This document shows, in pieces, positions 27,701 to 34,584 of a DNA stretch of 64,000 nucleotides. The translations under genes were made by a program, and so were the position numbers. The notes beneath the pieces are model-generated. The model worked only from the letters and a program-made list of their open reading frames with translations. It was not told the origin of the DNA and did no database searches. The stretch is taken from NCBI RefSeq assembly GCF_900635445.1, contig NZ_LR134117.1, forward strand, positions 1 through 64,000, in the 5' to 3' direction. Positions within the stretch are counted from its first letter, which is position 1; each line of letters opens with the position of its first letter. Origin of the DNA: Serratia odorifera. GTDB lineage: Bacteria; Pseudomonadota; Gammaproteobacteria; Enterobacterales; Enterobacteriaceae.

Positions 27701-30018
27701 ACCGCGAGCGTCCGGACCCCCAGCTTCTGCGTCGCATCCGGCTCGCCCGCCACTTTCACCTGCAGTTCACCGGCGCCGGCACGCAATACCGTCAACTCGG
27801 TGCCGGCTTTCATCGCGTCCTTGCCGCGCCCCTCCTGGCCTAACACACGTAGCCGCTCGCCTTCGGCGACCGCTATGATGCCGGGGCGAAACAGTGACCA
27901 GTCCTTGTCCAGCTCCCGCACCGCCAATGTCTGTTTTTCACCGGCAGCCGACCTCAAGACCAGGTTACGGGTCTGCGCACCCACACGGTCAATGACGAAC
28001 CGTTCGCGCTGCTTGCTGTCTGCATCCCAGCGCTCCATCACCATGCCTTCCCGGTAGGTATCGATGGCGCCCCGATTTTTGCTGTCCAGCCACACCGGTG
28101 TCAGCGTGGCCACGTGGGTCTCTTCACGCCCCAGCAACCCGGTTTCTTTTAACTCATCTCGGATCATCGCCGTCAGCATCCGCTGGTCGGCCGGGCCGTT
28201 TACCTGCGCAACCGACGGACGGTCCTCGGCCAGCGCCTGCACAACCCCTTTTGCCAGTTGGCCAAAGCGCTGCGCCTTGTCAGGTTCACTCACCACCTCT
28301 GCCGGCACCGCCTGGCGACCGCTGAACTGATAGCGCGGTACACCGGCCTCTTTCATGACGGAGAGCGCATTACCGGTCCCCTTGCGCTTTTCGGTATCCA
28401 TCAGCACCAGCTGGACGTTGTTACGCACCGCGCCATCCAGCAGGGTGACGGTCTCTTTCAGCGTCAATTTTTCCGCCTGGTCAACAACCAGCGTGCTGTT
28501 CGGTGCGAACAGCGCCTCACTGTCAAGCGCAGCGCGCGTCAACACACGACCTTCATCGAGATGGACGCTTTGCTGCAGATACTGCTGTGACTGCCGGTCA
28601 ACGGTCAGCACGGTGGCGTCGCGGCCCTGCTCGCGCGCAAGCGCCACCACTTCCGCCACGCGGGCGCGGTTAACCGATGCGCCCCCTATCCCCGACAACA
28701 CCGCCATCGTCGGCGCGTGTTGCGCAAGCGTCTGCACGGCATCGCTGTAGGCCGGCAGGCTGCCGGTGCGCGGGTCGGGTCGCGGTGCGCCAATCACCAC
28801 CGCGCTCTCGTCAATATGGGTGCGGCTCAGCTGCGCCACGCTCAGTTCATCGAGCAGATGAATATCGGAGGTGAACACGCCCTTCTCCTTGTCGAGCGGG
28901 ATAAGCTGCTCACGCTCGATGGCGCGGTCGATACCGTCACGCACCGCGTCCAACATGCCTGGCTCACCGGAGAGATAGCTGATCGCCTTGTTGGCCACCT
29001 GGTTGTGGGTGAAGTTGACCTGACGGTCAGAGAGCGCCGAAATGGCTTGCTCCACGGCCTTGTCGACAAGGGTATCGCCCCCCGCTTCCAGCGGGGTCGG
29101 GGAGGGCGTGACCATCGTGCGAGACTGCGTCTCAGCCTGATACGATTTAGGGTCAAAACCGGTGGATTTCATTTGCTGCATCCAGGCGACAAACAACTCG
29201 GCCTGGTCAGGTGTTACCTTAGCCTTGCGGGTATCGAGCGTCGCCATGTCGCGCGACTTGAGCGAAGCATCAGGGCCGGCGGCGGCATCGATGGCGTGGC
29301 TGCGTTTGGAGAACGGCTCCCTCACCGCCTCCGTGCTTTTGAACTCCCACATGCCATGCGGACCGGTAGGCTCCGTCTCGTATCCCATGGCTTCGACTTC
29401 ACGCTGCAGGATATGGCGGTATATCTGGCCGCCCGCCACCTGGTTGGCATACACACTTTCGATAAAGCCGGTCTTGCCGACTGTATCGCTGGAAAGTGTC
29501 TGCCACTTACCGTCATGCTGCGTGACGTTGGCCACCACCGCATGAGTGTGCAGCTGCGGGTCCAGGTCGCGCGAGGTATCATGGTTAAAGAGGGCCACCA
29601 CCAGGTTGCCGGTCAGCTTGGTTTCGGAAACGCCGTCGGTCATCACCCGCGTCGAGGCCATTTTCTCTATCTCACGCACCGCCACCTCTACCGCATGGTT
29701 ATGCGCGGCGATAAGACGTTTGTCGCCGCCCAGCATCGCCATGATGGAGACGCTTTTGGGGGCTGAGAACGTCAGGTCATAGCCGGGGCGATGTTTGTTC
29801 TCGTTGCCGACCATACGGGTCAAATCGCTACCATCCGGCAACTTCCCTTCCAGCACGGCCACGAAATCCTTCACATCCACCTTGCCGCTCAGGCCCAGGG
29901 CTTCGGCCCCCTCGCCCACCCAGCGCTCATCCATGCTGCCCAGCACGTAATAGTTGTCCTGATGGGTGTAATAGTCACCGGCCTTGCCGGCGGGTCCAAC
30001 CTGGCCAATGCTCATCAT
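24739..30018 (-). CDS. traI: TraI conjugative relaxase/helicase
   Basis: Intact 1759-residue protein, against 1756 in F, and clearly homologous along its length. N-terminal trans-esterase: MMSIGQVGPAGKAGDYYTHQ with tyrosines 16, 17, 23 and 24, the Asp of GYDLTFSAPKS, and the metal-binding triad H146-x10-H-x-H in NHDTSRDLDPQLHTH. A helicase-like inactive domain is followed by the active SF1 helicase with Walker A GYAGVGKTTQ near residue 1007 and VVDESSMVGNSD. It nicks oriT, stays attached to the 5' end, and unwinds the transferred strand. The start is supported by matching F codon for codon at the N-terminus. It is separated from traD by vapBC and a relaxase fragment instead of being directly adjacent as in F. 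Confidence 0.97.
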   Translation of the reverse strand: MMSIGQVGPAGKAGDYYTHQDNYYVLGSMDERWVGEGAEALGLSGKVDVKDFVAVLEGKLPDGSDLTRMVGNENKHRPGYDLTFSAPKSVSIMAMLGGDKRLIAAHNHAVEVAVREIEKMASTRVMTDGVSETKLTGNLVVALFNHDTSRDLDPQLHTHAVVANVTQHDGKWQTLSSDTVGKTGFIESVYANQVAGGQIYRHILQREVEAMGYETEPTGPHGMWEFKSTEAVREPFSKRSHAIDAAAGPDASLKSRDMATLDTRKAKVTPDQAELFVAWMQQMKSTGFDPKSYQAETQSRTMVTPSPTPLEAGGDTLVDKAVEQAISALSDRQVNFTHNQVANKAISYLSGEPGMLDAVRDGIDRAIEREQLIPLDKEKGVFTSDIHLLDELSVAQLSRTHIDESAVVIGAPRPDPRTGSLPAYSDAVQTLAQHAPTMAVLSGIGGASVNRARVAEVVALAREQGRDATVLTVDRQSQQYLQQSVHLDEGRVLTRAALDSEALFAPNSTLVVDQAEKLTLKETVTLLDGAVRNNVQLVLMDTEKRKGTGNALSVMKEAGVPRYQFSGRQAVPAEVVSEPDKAQRFGQLAKGVVQALAEDRPSVAQVNGPADQRMLTAMIRDELKETGLLGREETHVATLTPVWLDSKNRGAIDTYREGMVMERWDADSKQRERFVIDRVGAQTRNLVLRSAAGEKQTLAVRELDKDWSLFRPGIIAVAEGERLRVLGQEGRGKDAMKAGTELTVLRAGAGELQVKVAGEPDATQKLGVRTLAVGSDAFSSVKVAQAYVEGLGASVSSTSAVYAAVKKNELNSATLSGIARSGGHITLYSALDARKTQEKVAQHPAYRLAGEQVKQLAGEEGLDAAIAGQKSSLFTPQQQAIHLAIPTLEGDNVAFAQAKLLAGSLSFAAKGVSIDAIQTEIDAQVKRGELLKVDVAPGVGADLLVSRASFEAEKSIIRLIADGKDSMPALMSEAAKNQLASSQKSLTHGQKESVGLILSTTDRFVAIQGYAGVGKTTQFKAVLAGIDQLPESERPRVVGLAPTHRAVGEMQAAGVDAQTLASFLHDEGMKVASGEKPDYRNTLFVVDESSMVGNSDMARAYALIAEGNGRAVMSGDEAQLQPIAPGTPFRLAQGRSAIDMAVMKEIVRQTPELKPAVYKIIDNDVPGALDVVRAVAPANVPRQANAWVPAQSVMELAVDIADIHEAIVSDYMGRTEAARRDTLIITHLNADRHIINAHIHGERKAAGELKGDAVSLPVLETANIRDGELRKLGTWARNRGAVVLLDNTYYRMAAIDSQSRTVSLQDSEGNTRQFSPSSAVREGVTLYNPRTLEVSVGDRMRFSKSDVERGHVANSTWTVEAIKGDIVTLSDGHQTRTVNPRLQQHDRHVDLAYAITAHGAQGASERYAITLEGVDGGREQMVNRASAYVALSRAKDHVQVYTDDEAGWLKAIGKAKERTTAHDAVLGMAPGSQKAAADLYGKAVTLADNALGRAVLRGSNLTGNTLAHYVSPGKKYPQPHAMLPMYDANGKPAGAWLAPLADMQGKSVGGLPTQGRVLGSDNAQFVALQASQNNETRMAASMDAGIRLAAQHPDSGVVVRLQGEGVPFNPQAMTGGKIWVNDDTLKATALGSLSSDSAIKLPETPEERQQRELQAQADKLGREPGAPDPQRLAGLNDEQLRALLIRGELRAEDVKAHLPDAVVRDVLGQDAALQRDAAIRQVAREPASTRSRLQQDEQNLVRDVHPERELSKEKTLGGD

Positions 30019-30097
30019 GTGCAGTGCCCTCCAGTAACACGCCCTCGCTCACCGCAAGGTATATCCCATTGACATATCCCACCCCAACTACCACAAT

Positions 30098-30118
30098 GGA
30101 TATACATTCGGTATATCC
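30098..30118 (+). promoter_or_regulatory. Probable VapB operator (inverted repeat)
   Basis: GGATATAC (30098-30105), a 5-base spacer and GTATATCC (30111-30118) form an 8-bp perfect inverted repeat 17 bases before the vapB start; a related half-site GGTATATCCC lies at 30059-30068. Autoregulation by VapB-VapC binding to such repeats over the promoter is usual for the family. Position supports it; binding is inferred. Confidence 0.6.
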
Positions 30119-30135
30119 CAATCTGGAGGTGTGTC

Positions 30136-30363
30136 ATGGAAACAACCGTTTTCCTCAGTAACCGCAGCCAGGCCGTTCGGCTACCGAAGGCCGTGGCGTT
30201 GCCTGAAGACGTGAAACGTGTGGAGGTCATCGCTGTGGGTCGTAGCCGCATCATCACGCCAGCCGGTGAGGGCTGGGACAACTGGTTCGAGGGTGAAAAT
30301 GTCAGCGCCGATTTCATGACGTCGCGCGACCAACCCCCGATGCAAGAGCGGGAGGCGTTCTGA
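30136..30363 (+). CDS. vapB: VapB antitoxin (AbrB/SpoVT type)
   Basis: A 75-residue protein starting METTVFLSNRSQAVRLPKAV, the swapped-hairpin AbrB-type DNA-binding fold of VapB/MvpA antitoxins from Shigella and Salmonella virulence plasmids. The C-terminus (SADFMTSRDQPPMQEREAF) is the toxin-wrapping tail. GGAGGTGTGTC lies just before the ATG. It overlaps vapC by one base, and runs against the direction of the tra genes. Stabilises the plasmid by post-segregational killing. Confidence 0.93.
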   Translation: METTVFLSNRSQAVRLPKAVALPEDVKRVEVIAVGRSRIITPAGEGWDNWFEGENVSADFMTSRDQPPMQEREAF

Positions 30364-30761
30364 TGTTGAAGTACCTGCTGGACACCAACACGTGCATTTT
30401 CACCATCAAGAACAAACCCACACTCGTCAGGGAGCGTTTCAACCTGAATACCTCTCGCCTGTGCATCAGCTCGGTTACCCTGATGGAACTGATTTACGGC
30501 GCGGAAAAGAGCCAGGCGCCGGAACGTAACCTTGCGGTGCTCGAGGGGTTCATCGCGCGTCTCGACGTTCTGAACTACGATGCCGCAGCTGCCGCACACA
30601 GCGGTCAAATTCGGGCCGAATTGAGCCGACAGGGTCTCCCTATCGGTCCCTTTGACCTGATGATCGCCGGACATGCCCGCAGCCAGGGGCTGATTGTAGT
30701 CACCAACAACACGCGGGAATTTGAGCGTGTTGACGGGTTGCGTATCGAAGACTGGTGCTAA
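30363..30761 (+). CDS. vapC: VapC toxin (PIN-domain RNase)
   Basis: A 132-residue PIN protein. The acidic active-site residues are present: Asp7 in YLLDTNTCIF, Glu in SVTLMELIYGAEKSQ, and Asp in GPFDLMIAGHARS, followed by VVTNNTREFERV. It is very like the MvpT/VapC of enterobacterial virulence plasmids, which cleaves initiator tRNA-fMet in the anticodon stem. The start codon overlaps the vapB stop (TGATG). No damage seen. Confidence 0.94.
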   Translation: MLKYLLDTNTCIFTIKNKPTLVRERFNLNTSRLCISSVTLMELIYGAEKSQAPERNLAVLEGFIARLDVLNYDAAAAAHSGQIRAELSRQGLPIGPFDLMIAGHARSQGLIVVTNNTREFERVDGLRIEDWC

Positions 30762-30819
30762 CTTCACAATGCAATATCGACTTTTTACGTTTGGGCCAGC
30801 GTGGTTGATTTCTATCATT

Positions 30820-31500
30820 TCATTGGCCCCCCTTGTCTTCGGTAATATCTTTCGTGCGGTACCCCATCAACTCGACGCTATTTTTCAGCACAGTGAAATA
30901 CATTTCAGACAAAACGGGCAGTAAAGGTCTTACGTCATTAATAAAGTCCAGGCGCTCTGTTGATAAAAATACCGGCTCATTGTCAAGCATACCGATATTG
31001 GGTATTACGATATGAGTATGTAAATCAGGATCCAGCTCCGGTGAAGTATCATGGTTAATCACAGCACCAATGATAGAAAACTTTCGCTGAATAGAATGGT
31101 CAACCGGCGGCTTAACCAAAAGCGCCATCAATTTGGCCATCTCATCTAAAACTCTATCAACGGCTTCGTTGTGTGCATCAAACAAGCGAAAGTCTTTTCC
31201 AAGTAATGCCAGGATTGACACGCCCTTAGGCGCGGTGAATGTCAGCTCATAGCCAAGGATGTACTTTCCTTGTTTAATATCCTCACCTGCCCCTACATCC
31301 TCAGCGGTAAATTCACCTTCGAGTATATTTATGAGCCTTTTTTCATCTGCACTCTCACCCAGATGTAAACCCAGCCAATCAATTCTTCGATTAATCCAAA
31401 CCCGCCGCCGTACACCCAATAAATTCAGCAAACCATCTTTACTGTCATCAAAATAATGTGCGGCAGCTTCAGCAGCCCGAGTAATAGTTCGAAATTCCAT
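30820..31500 (-). CDS. Short stand-alone relaxase domain, TraI-like (226 aa)
   Basis: Homologous to the first 230 residues of TraI but clearly different in sequence. It has Tyr16 in AAAHYFDD, GYELTFTAPKGVSILALLGK and the metal triad motif NHDTSPELDPDLHTH. In TraI the residue two after GY is an Asp acting as base; here it is Glu. Helicase regions are absent; the frame stops shortly after YFTVLKNSVELMGY, before the full 300-residue transferase domain would end, and vapC converges on it 58 bases away. The ATG overlaps the stop of a 28-codon traI remnant (TAATG). It may be a truncated second relaxase or a trapped piece of another plasmid's traI. Activity is uncertain. Confidence 0.65.
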   Translation of the reverse strand: MEFRTITRAAEAAAHYFDDSKDGLLNLLGVRRRVWINRRIDWLGLHLGESADEKRLINILEGEFTAEDVGAGEDIKQGKYILGYELTFTAPKGVSILALLGKDFRLFDAHNEAVDRVLDEMAKLMALLVKPPVDHSIQRKFSIIGAVINHDTSPELDPDLHTHIVIPNIGMLDNEPVFLSTERLDFINDVRPLLPVLSEMYFTVLKNSVELMGYRTKDITEDKGGQ

Positions 31501-31586
31501 TACAAAATCTCCTGTTCGTAGCTGCTTATCGTATGGATATTGTCGCCGGCTTTACCGGCAGGGCCGACCTGGCCAATGCTCATCAT
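31500..31586 (-). pseudogene. Remnant of a traI 5' end (28 codons) directly after traD
   Basis: ATGATGAGCATT at 31586 overlaps the traD stop, exactly as traI overlaps traD in F. The first 15 codons (MMSIGQVGPAGKAGD) match the intact traI at 30018 in protein but differ at several third positions, then the frame continues NIHTISSYEQEIL and stops. So this is the original or a foreign traI start left when the relaxase fragment and vapBC came to lie between traD and traI. Confidence 0.7.
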
Positions 31587-33853
31587 CAGAATTCATCTCC
31601 CGGTTCGCTGTCCCCATCATGAACTTCGGCCAGCTCGCGCCGATGCCGGTCAATATTGATATTGACCTCTTCCCGCCGCTGTATGGATTGCTGACTCACC
31701 CCGTCCTGCTCGGCCTGCCAGGCTTCGTACTGCGCAACGTCCACGATTTCCCCCTCAGCATCGATGCCCGGCGGCAGGTCACCGCGTTCGGCATCGGCTT
31801 TTTTCGGGGTGGGTTTGGGCAGCAATTCGTCTTCTCGCCCGCCCGCGGGTGCCGTGGCGGCCGTGGACGCGGGGGGCGCCGACTCGGCATTCGCCAGCAC
31901 CGCCTGTAAAGGCGCCACGGTGTCGGGGCGCAAGCCCTCCTCACCACCGCCCTCTGGGGCGTTAGCCGTATCTTGAGCCGTACCGCTGCGCTCTGTTGCC
32001 ACAGTGATAACATCGCTCGCACCGCCGGTAACCTCAGCAGGAACAAAGAGCGCACCCAGATTGCCCATGATTTTATCCCGCGTGGCCAGCGCCGTATCCA
32101 GTCGAGCCTCCGCCCCCAAATCGAACTCGCGCTCGATAAAGGATTGCGCCACCTTGTTGCGCTTTTGGTATTTGAGTTTCATTTTGACCACCGGGTAGGG
32201 GCCGGGTAGCGTGACGTAACAACACAGGTCGGGCAGCGTCTGGATATCGCTGTAGCTCACCAGCCCGAAGCGTTCCATGTCTTTGCCCAGCGACACCCCA
32301 TCCCTGACCGGGTCGGCACCGTAGGAATACTGTTCTGAGGCTTTTTTGTGTTCTTTTTCGCCAATTTCGCCAGCGGCGAACTCCGCCGACACCCGGTCGG
32401 GCGACCGGAAGAAAAAGCGGGTGTTAAGCACCTGGTTAAGCGCGGCGGCCGACTTGACCCCGTAAATATCTTCAAGCTGCGCATACGACTGGAACCCCAA
32501 CACGAAGCAGCCACCAAACTTGCGCGCCTCCGGAATGATGGTGACCAAATCAGGCAGCTTGTGCAGCGTCGGGAGTTCGTCGGCAAAAATCCACACCCGA
32601 CGGTCAAGGTTTACGCCCATCGACAGCAAACTGTGGGAGGCAATCGACAGCCACATGGAGATGAGCGGCTTGAGGGCCTTGTGGCTGGTTTCGTCGGACG
32701 TCAGGAACAACCAACCGTTCTTTTCACCGTCACGCACGCCCCGCATCCAGTCACGAATGGTGAACACCGCGCCCTGGGCTTCGATACCCTGCAGGTAGCG
32801 AATGGCTTTGGCATAGTTGGTCAGCACGCTGCGGATGGAGATGGCGGTCTTCTCGATTTTGCCGTCCACCAGGTTCGACGCCGGCGTCCCTTCCAGGTAG
32901 GCACGCAACCGGGGCAAGTCGATAGACAGCAGCGTATTAAGCAGTTTGGCGTAGCTGCGGTCTTCGTCATTGCGCATACGATAGGCCGCCTCAACGAAAA
33001 TGGTACGGGCAGAGCCCTGCCAGAAGGGGTCTTCATTGCTGCCCATGGGAATAAGGATATCGGCGATATTCTCGAAATCCGGCAAGGTGATGCACTCAGA
33101 CCACAAATCCCAGGCCACGCAGCGAGCATCGAGGGGGTTGAGCACCTTGTCGATTTTGGCATCAAAATAATCCGTGATGAAATCACAGTTCTTGTCGAAC
33201 ACGATGACCATGTCGCCTCGCGCCCGGGCATGGTCCATCAGCTTGCGCATGGTGACCGACTTGCCGGTGCCGACACTGCCCTGCAGGAGAATGTTCTTGG
33301 TCTCAGAGTTTTTCACCAGCGGCAGCTTGTCGATACGGATGTCTGAGACCTTGTGGTCGCTTTTGAGCATTTTAGCCACCACGGCGGGATTGTCGGTCAG
33401 GGTACGCCCGCCGGTGACTTCGTCCTGACTCTGTTGCTTGCCCTGGCGCCCCAGCACCCAAATGGCCACAATACCGCCGACCACGCAGGCGGCCAGTGCA
33501 ACACCGCTGGCAAACAGGGCCTCACGCCAGACCAACTGCCCGCAATACACCACATAGCGGTCGACCAGCACCTGCTTGCCGGTGTAGACCAGCTCCCGGC
33601 CGTAGTAATCCAGATGGTAAACAGACTCGGACGGGGCCACGCTGGGCCAGCTCTCGAGCATACGCACCCACCAGTAAATCATGCCGTTGGTGAGGTTCTG
33701 CATCGACACGCGCCACATCATGACGCTGACGGCCACCAGGAAGAAGGCGATGAACAGGCAATAGAAAATCAGGTTGCCAATCTGGGCGAACATGCGCAGG
33801 CGCATGAAAGCAATCTGCCCGCCCTGGGTCATGTCCTTGGCGTTAAAACTCAT
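31586..33853 (-). CDS. traD: TraD coupling protein (T4CP ATPase)
   Basis: Intact 755-residue protein starting MSFNAKDMTQGGQIAFMRLR, as in F. Two N-terminal membrane segments (about residues 22-45 and 105-130) precede the ATPase, with Walker A GSVGTGKS near residue 190 and Walker B RVWIFADELPTL. The C-terminal tail is long, Pro/Ala/Glu-rich and ends EPGDEF, comparable to the acidic tail of F TraD that binds TraM. It links the relaxosome to the channel and pumps DNA. The ATG at 33853 is preferred over a GTG two codons upstream; GGGAGG is at ribosome-site distance. The family half closest to F is the ATPase core. Confidence 0.96.
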   Translation of the reverse strand: MSFNAKDMTQGGQIAFMRLRMFAQIGNLIFYCLFIAFFLVAVSVMMWRVSMQNLTNGMIYWWVRMLESWPSVAPSESVYHLDYYGRELVYTGKQVLVDRYVVYCGQLVWREALFASGVALAACVVGGIVAIWVLGRQGKQQSQDEVTGGRTLTDNPAVVAKMLKSDHKVSDIRIDKLPLVKNSETKNILLQGSVGTGKSVTMRKLMDHARARGDMVIVFDKNCDFITDYFDAKIDKVLNPLDARCVAWDLWSECITLPDFENIADILIPMGSNEDPFWQGSARTIFVEAAYRMRNDEDRSYAKLLNTLLSIDLPRLRAYLEGTPASNLVDGKIEKTAISIRSVLTNYAKAIRYLQGIEAQGAVFTIRDWMRGVRDGEKNGWLFLTSDETSHKALKPLISMWLSIASHSLLSMGVNLDRRVWIFADELPTLHKLPDLVTIIPEARKFGGCFVLGFQSYAQLEDIYGVKSAAALNQVLNTRFFFRSPDRVSAEFAAGEIGEKEHKKASEQYSYGADPVRDGVSLGKDMERFGLVSYSDIQTLPDLCCYVTLPGPYPVVKMKLKYQKRNKVAQSFIEREFDLGAEARLDTALATRDKIMGNLGALFVPAEVTGGASDVITVATERSGTAQDTANAPEGGGEEGLRPDTVAPLQAVLANAESAPPASTAATAPAGGREDELLPKPTPKKADAERGDLPPGIDAEGEIVDVAQYEAWQAEQDGVSQQSIQRREEVNINIDRHRRELAEVHDGDSEPGDEF

Positions 33854-34052
33854 CGACACCTCCCTGCGCTGCCGTCATGATGCAGTCCAGACGCTCGGTG
33901 TCGGACAGCCGACTCAGTGCCAACAAGGCACCGCGCATCACCCGCGCGTTGCTGTAAAGCGGATTCTCAGCCACCATGCGCTGCAGACGAACCAAAGCAC
34001 AGTCATCGAGCCGCAGTGTGGTGGTATGGTTTTTTGCGTGAGGCTTGGCCAC
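33843..34052 (-). CDS. Small probable ribbon-helix-helix DNA-binding protein (69 aa)
   Basis: Starts with GTG at 34052 (VAKPHAKNHTTTLRLDDCAL), preceded by AAGGAGGT at seven bases; a longer ATG-start frame (34127) would run through the upstream gene and has no ribosome site. The beta-strand TTTLRLDD followed by two helices (ALVRLQRMVAENP and NARVMRGALLALSRL) suits the Arc/MetJ ribbon-helix-helix fold. It overlaps the traD start by 11 bases and lies where F has traT, which is not seen here. A regulator or an accessory relaxosome protein is possible. Confidence 0.55.
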   Translation of the reverse strand: MAKPHAKNHTTTLRLDDCALVRLQRMVAENPLYSNARVMRGALLALSRLSDTERLDCIMTAAQGGVDEF

Positions 34053-34053
34053 C

Positions 34054-34584
34054 TTACTCACCTCCTTGTTTGCGGGATTTGAGGAGTTCCATCGCAGAGG
34101 TGAAGGCTGACAAACGGTAGCGGCCAATGTCGGCAGAGAAGATGAACCCTATAACAACCATTATAAATATGTTCGGCACATGGTATCCGAGCGTCCCTAA
34201 GTTCGCCGTGATGGCAAAAGTAAGGCAAATAACATTAGAAATAGCCACTACCAATATATATACGCGAACTTTCCTGACCAATAACCCCAATACATGTGAA
34301 TGATTGCGAAATTTTGCCGGCATTGATAAATACAAGCTTCGTATATTGAAGAACATGAAGAAAAGCAAGAAACCAAAGAATGCATCAAAAATAGAGGAAA
34401 ACGCCTCATCCTCGGATATACCCGTAGTAACTCCAAAAGCAATTAAAGGAAGAGCAACAAGCCACAGAATAAATACAAAACCTGGCCACGCGCAGCTAAA
34501 AAAGTCAGGGATTTGGACTTCCCCTTTTTTAAGTAAGTCCTTAAGTTCAGATGCCTCTTGTTGAACTATCTTATGCGTTACCAT
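34054..34584 (-). CDS. Membrane protein at the traS position, probable entry-exclusion protein
   Basis: A 176-residue protein with four membrane segments (around residues 30-52, 62-84, 105-130 and 133-155), starting MVTHKIVQQEASELKDLLKK. It lies directly downstream of traG with start and stop touching, the place of F traS, whose inner-membrane product blocks redundant entry by recognising TraG of the donor. Sequence of TraS proteins is highly variable, so resemblance is not expected. It is AT-rich against its neighbours, suggesting replacement. Function is assigned by place and topology only. Confidence 0.5.
   Translation of the reverse strand: MVTHKIVQQEASELKDLLKKGEVQIPDFFSCAWPGFVFILWLVALPLIAFGVTTGISEDEAFSSIFDAFFGFLLFFMFFNIRSLYLSMPAKFRNHSHVLGLLVRKVRVYILVVAISNVICLTFAITANLGTLGYHVPNIFIMVVIGFIFSADIGRYRLSAFTSAMELLKSRKQGGE

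Noticed and set aside
28717..29766. Plus-strand frame of about 349 codons
   Set aside because: Lies opposite the conserved relaxase part of traI, composition Arg/Leu/His-rich, no start context.
32348..33346. Plus-strand frame of about 332 codons
   Set aside because: Antisense to traD; no recognisable domain.
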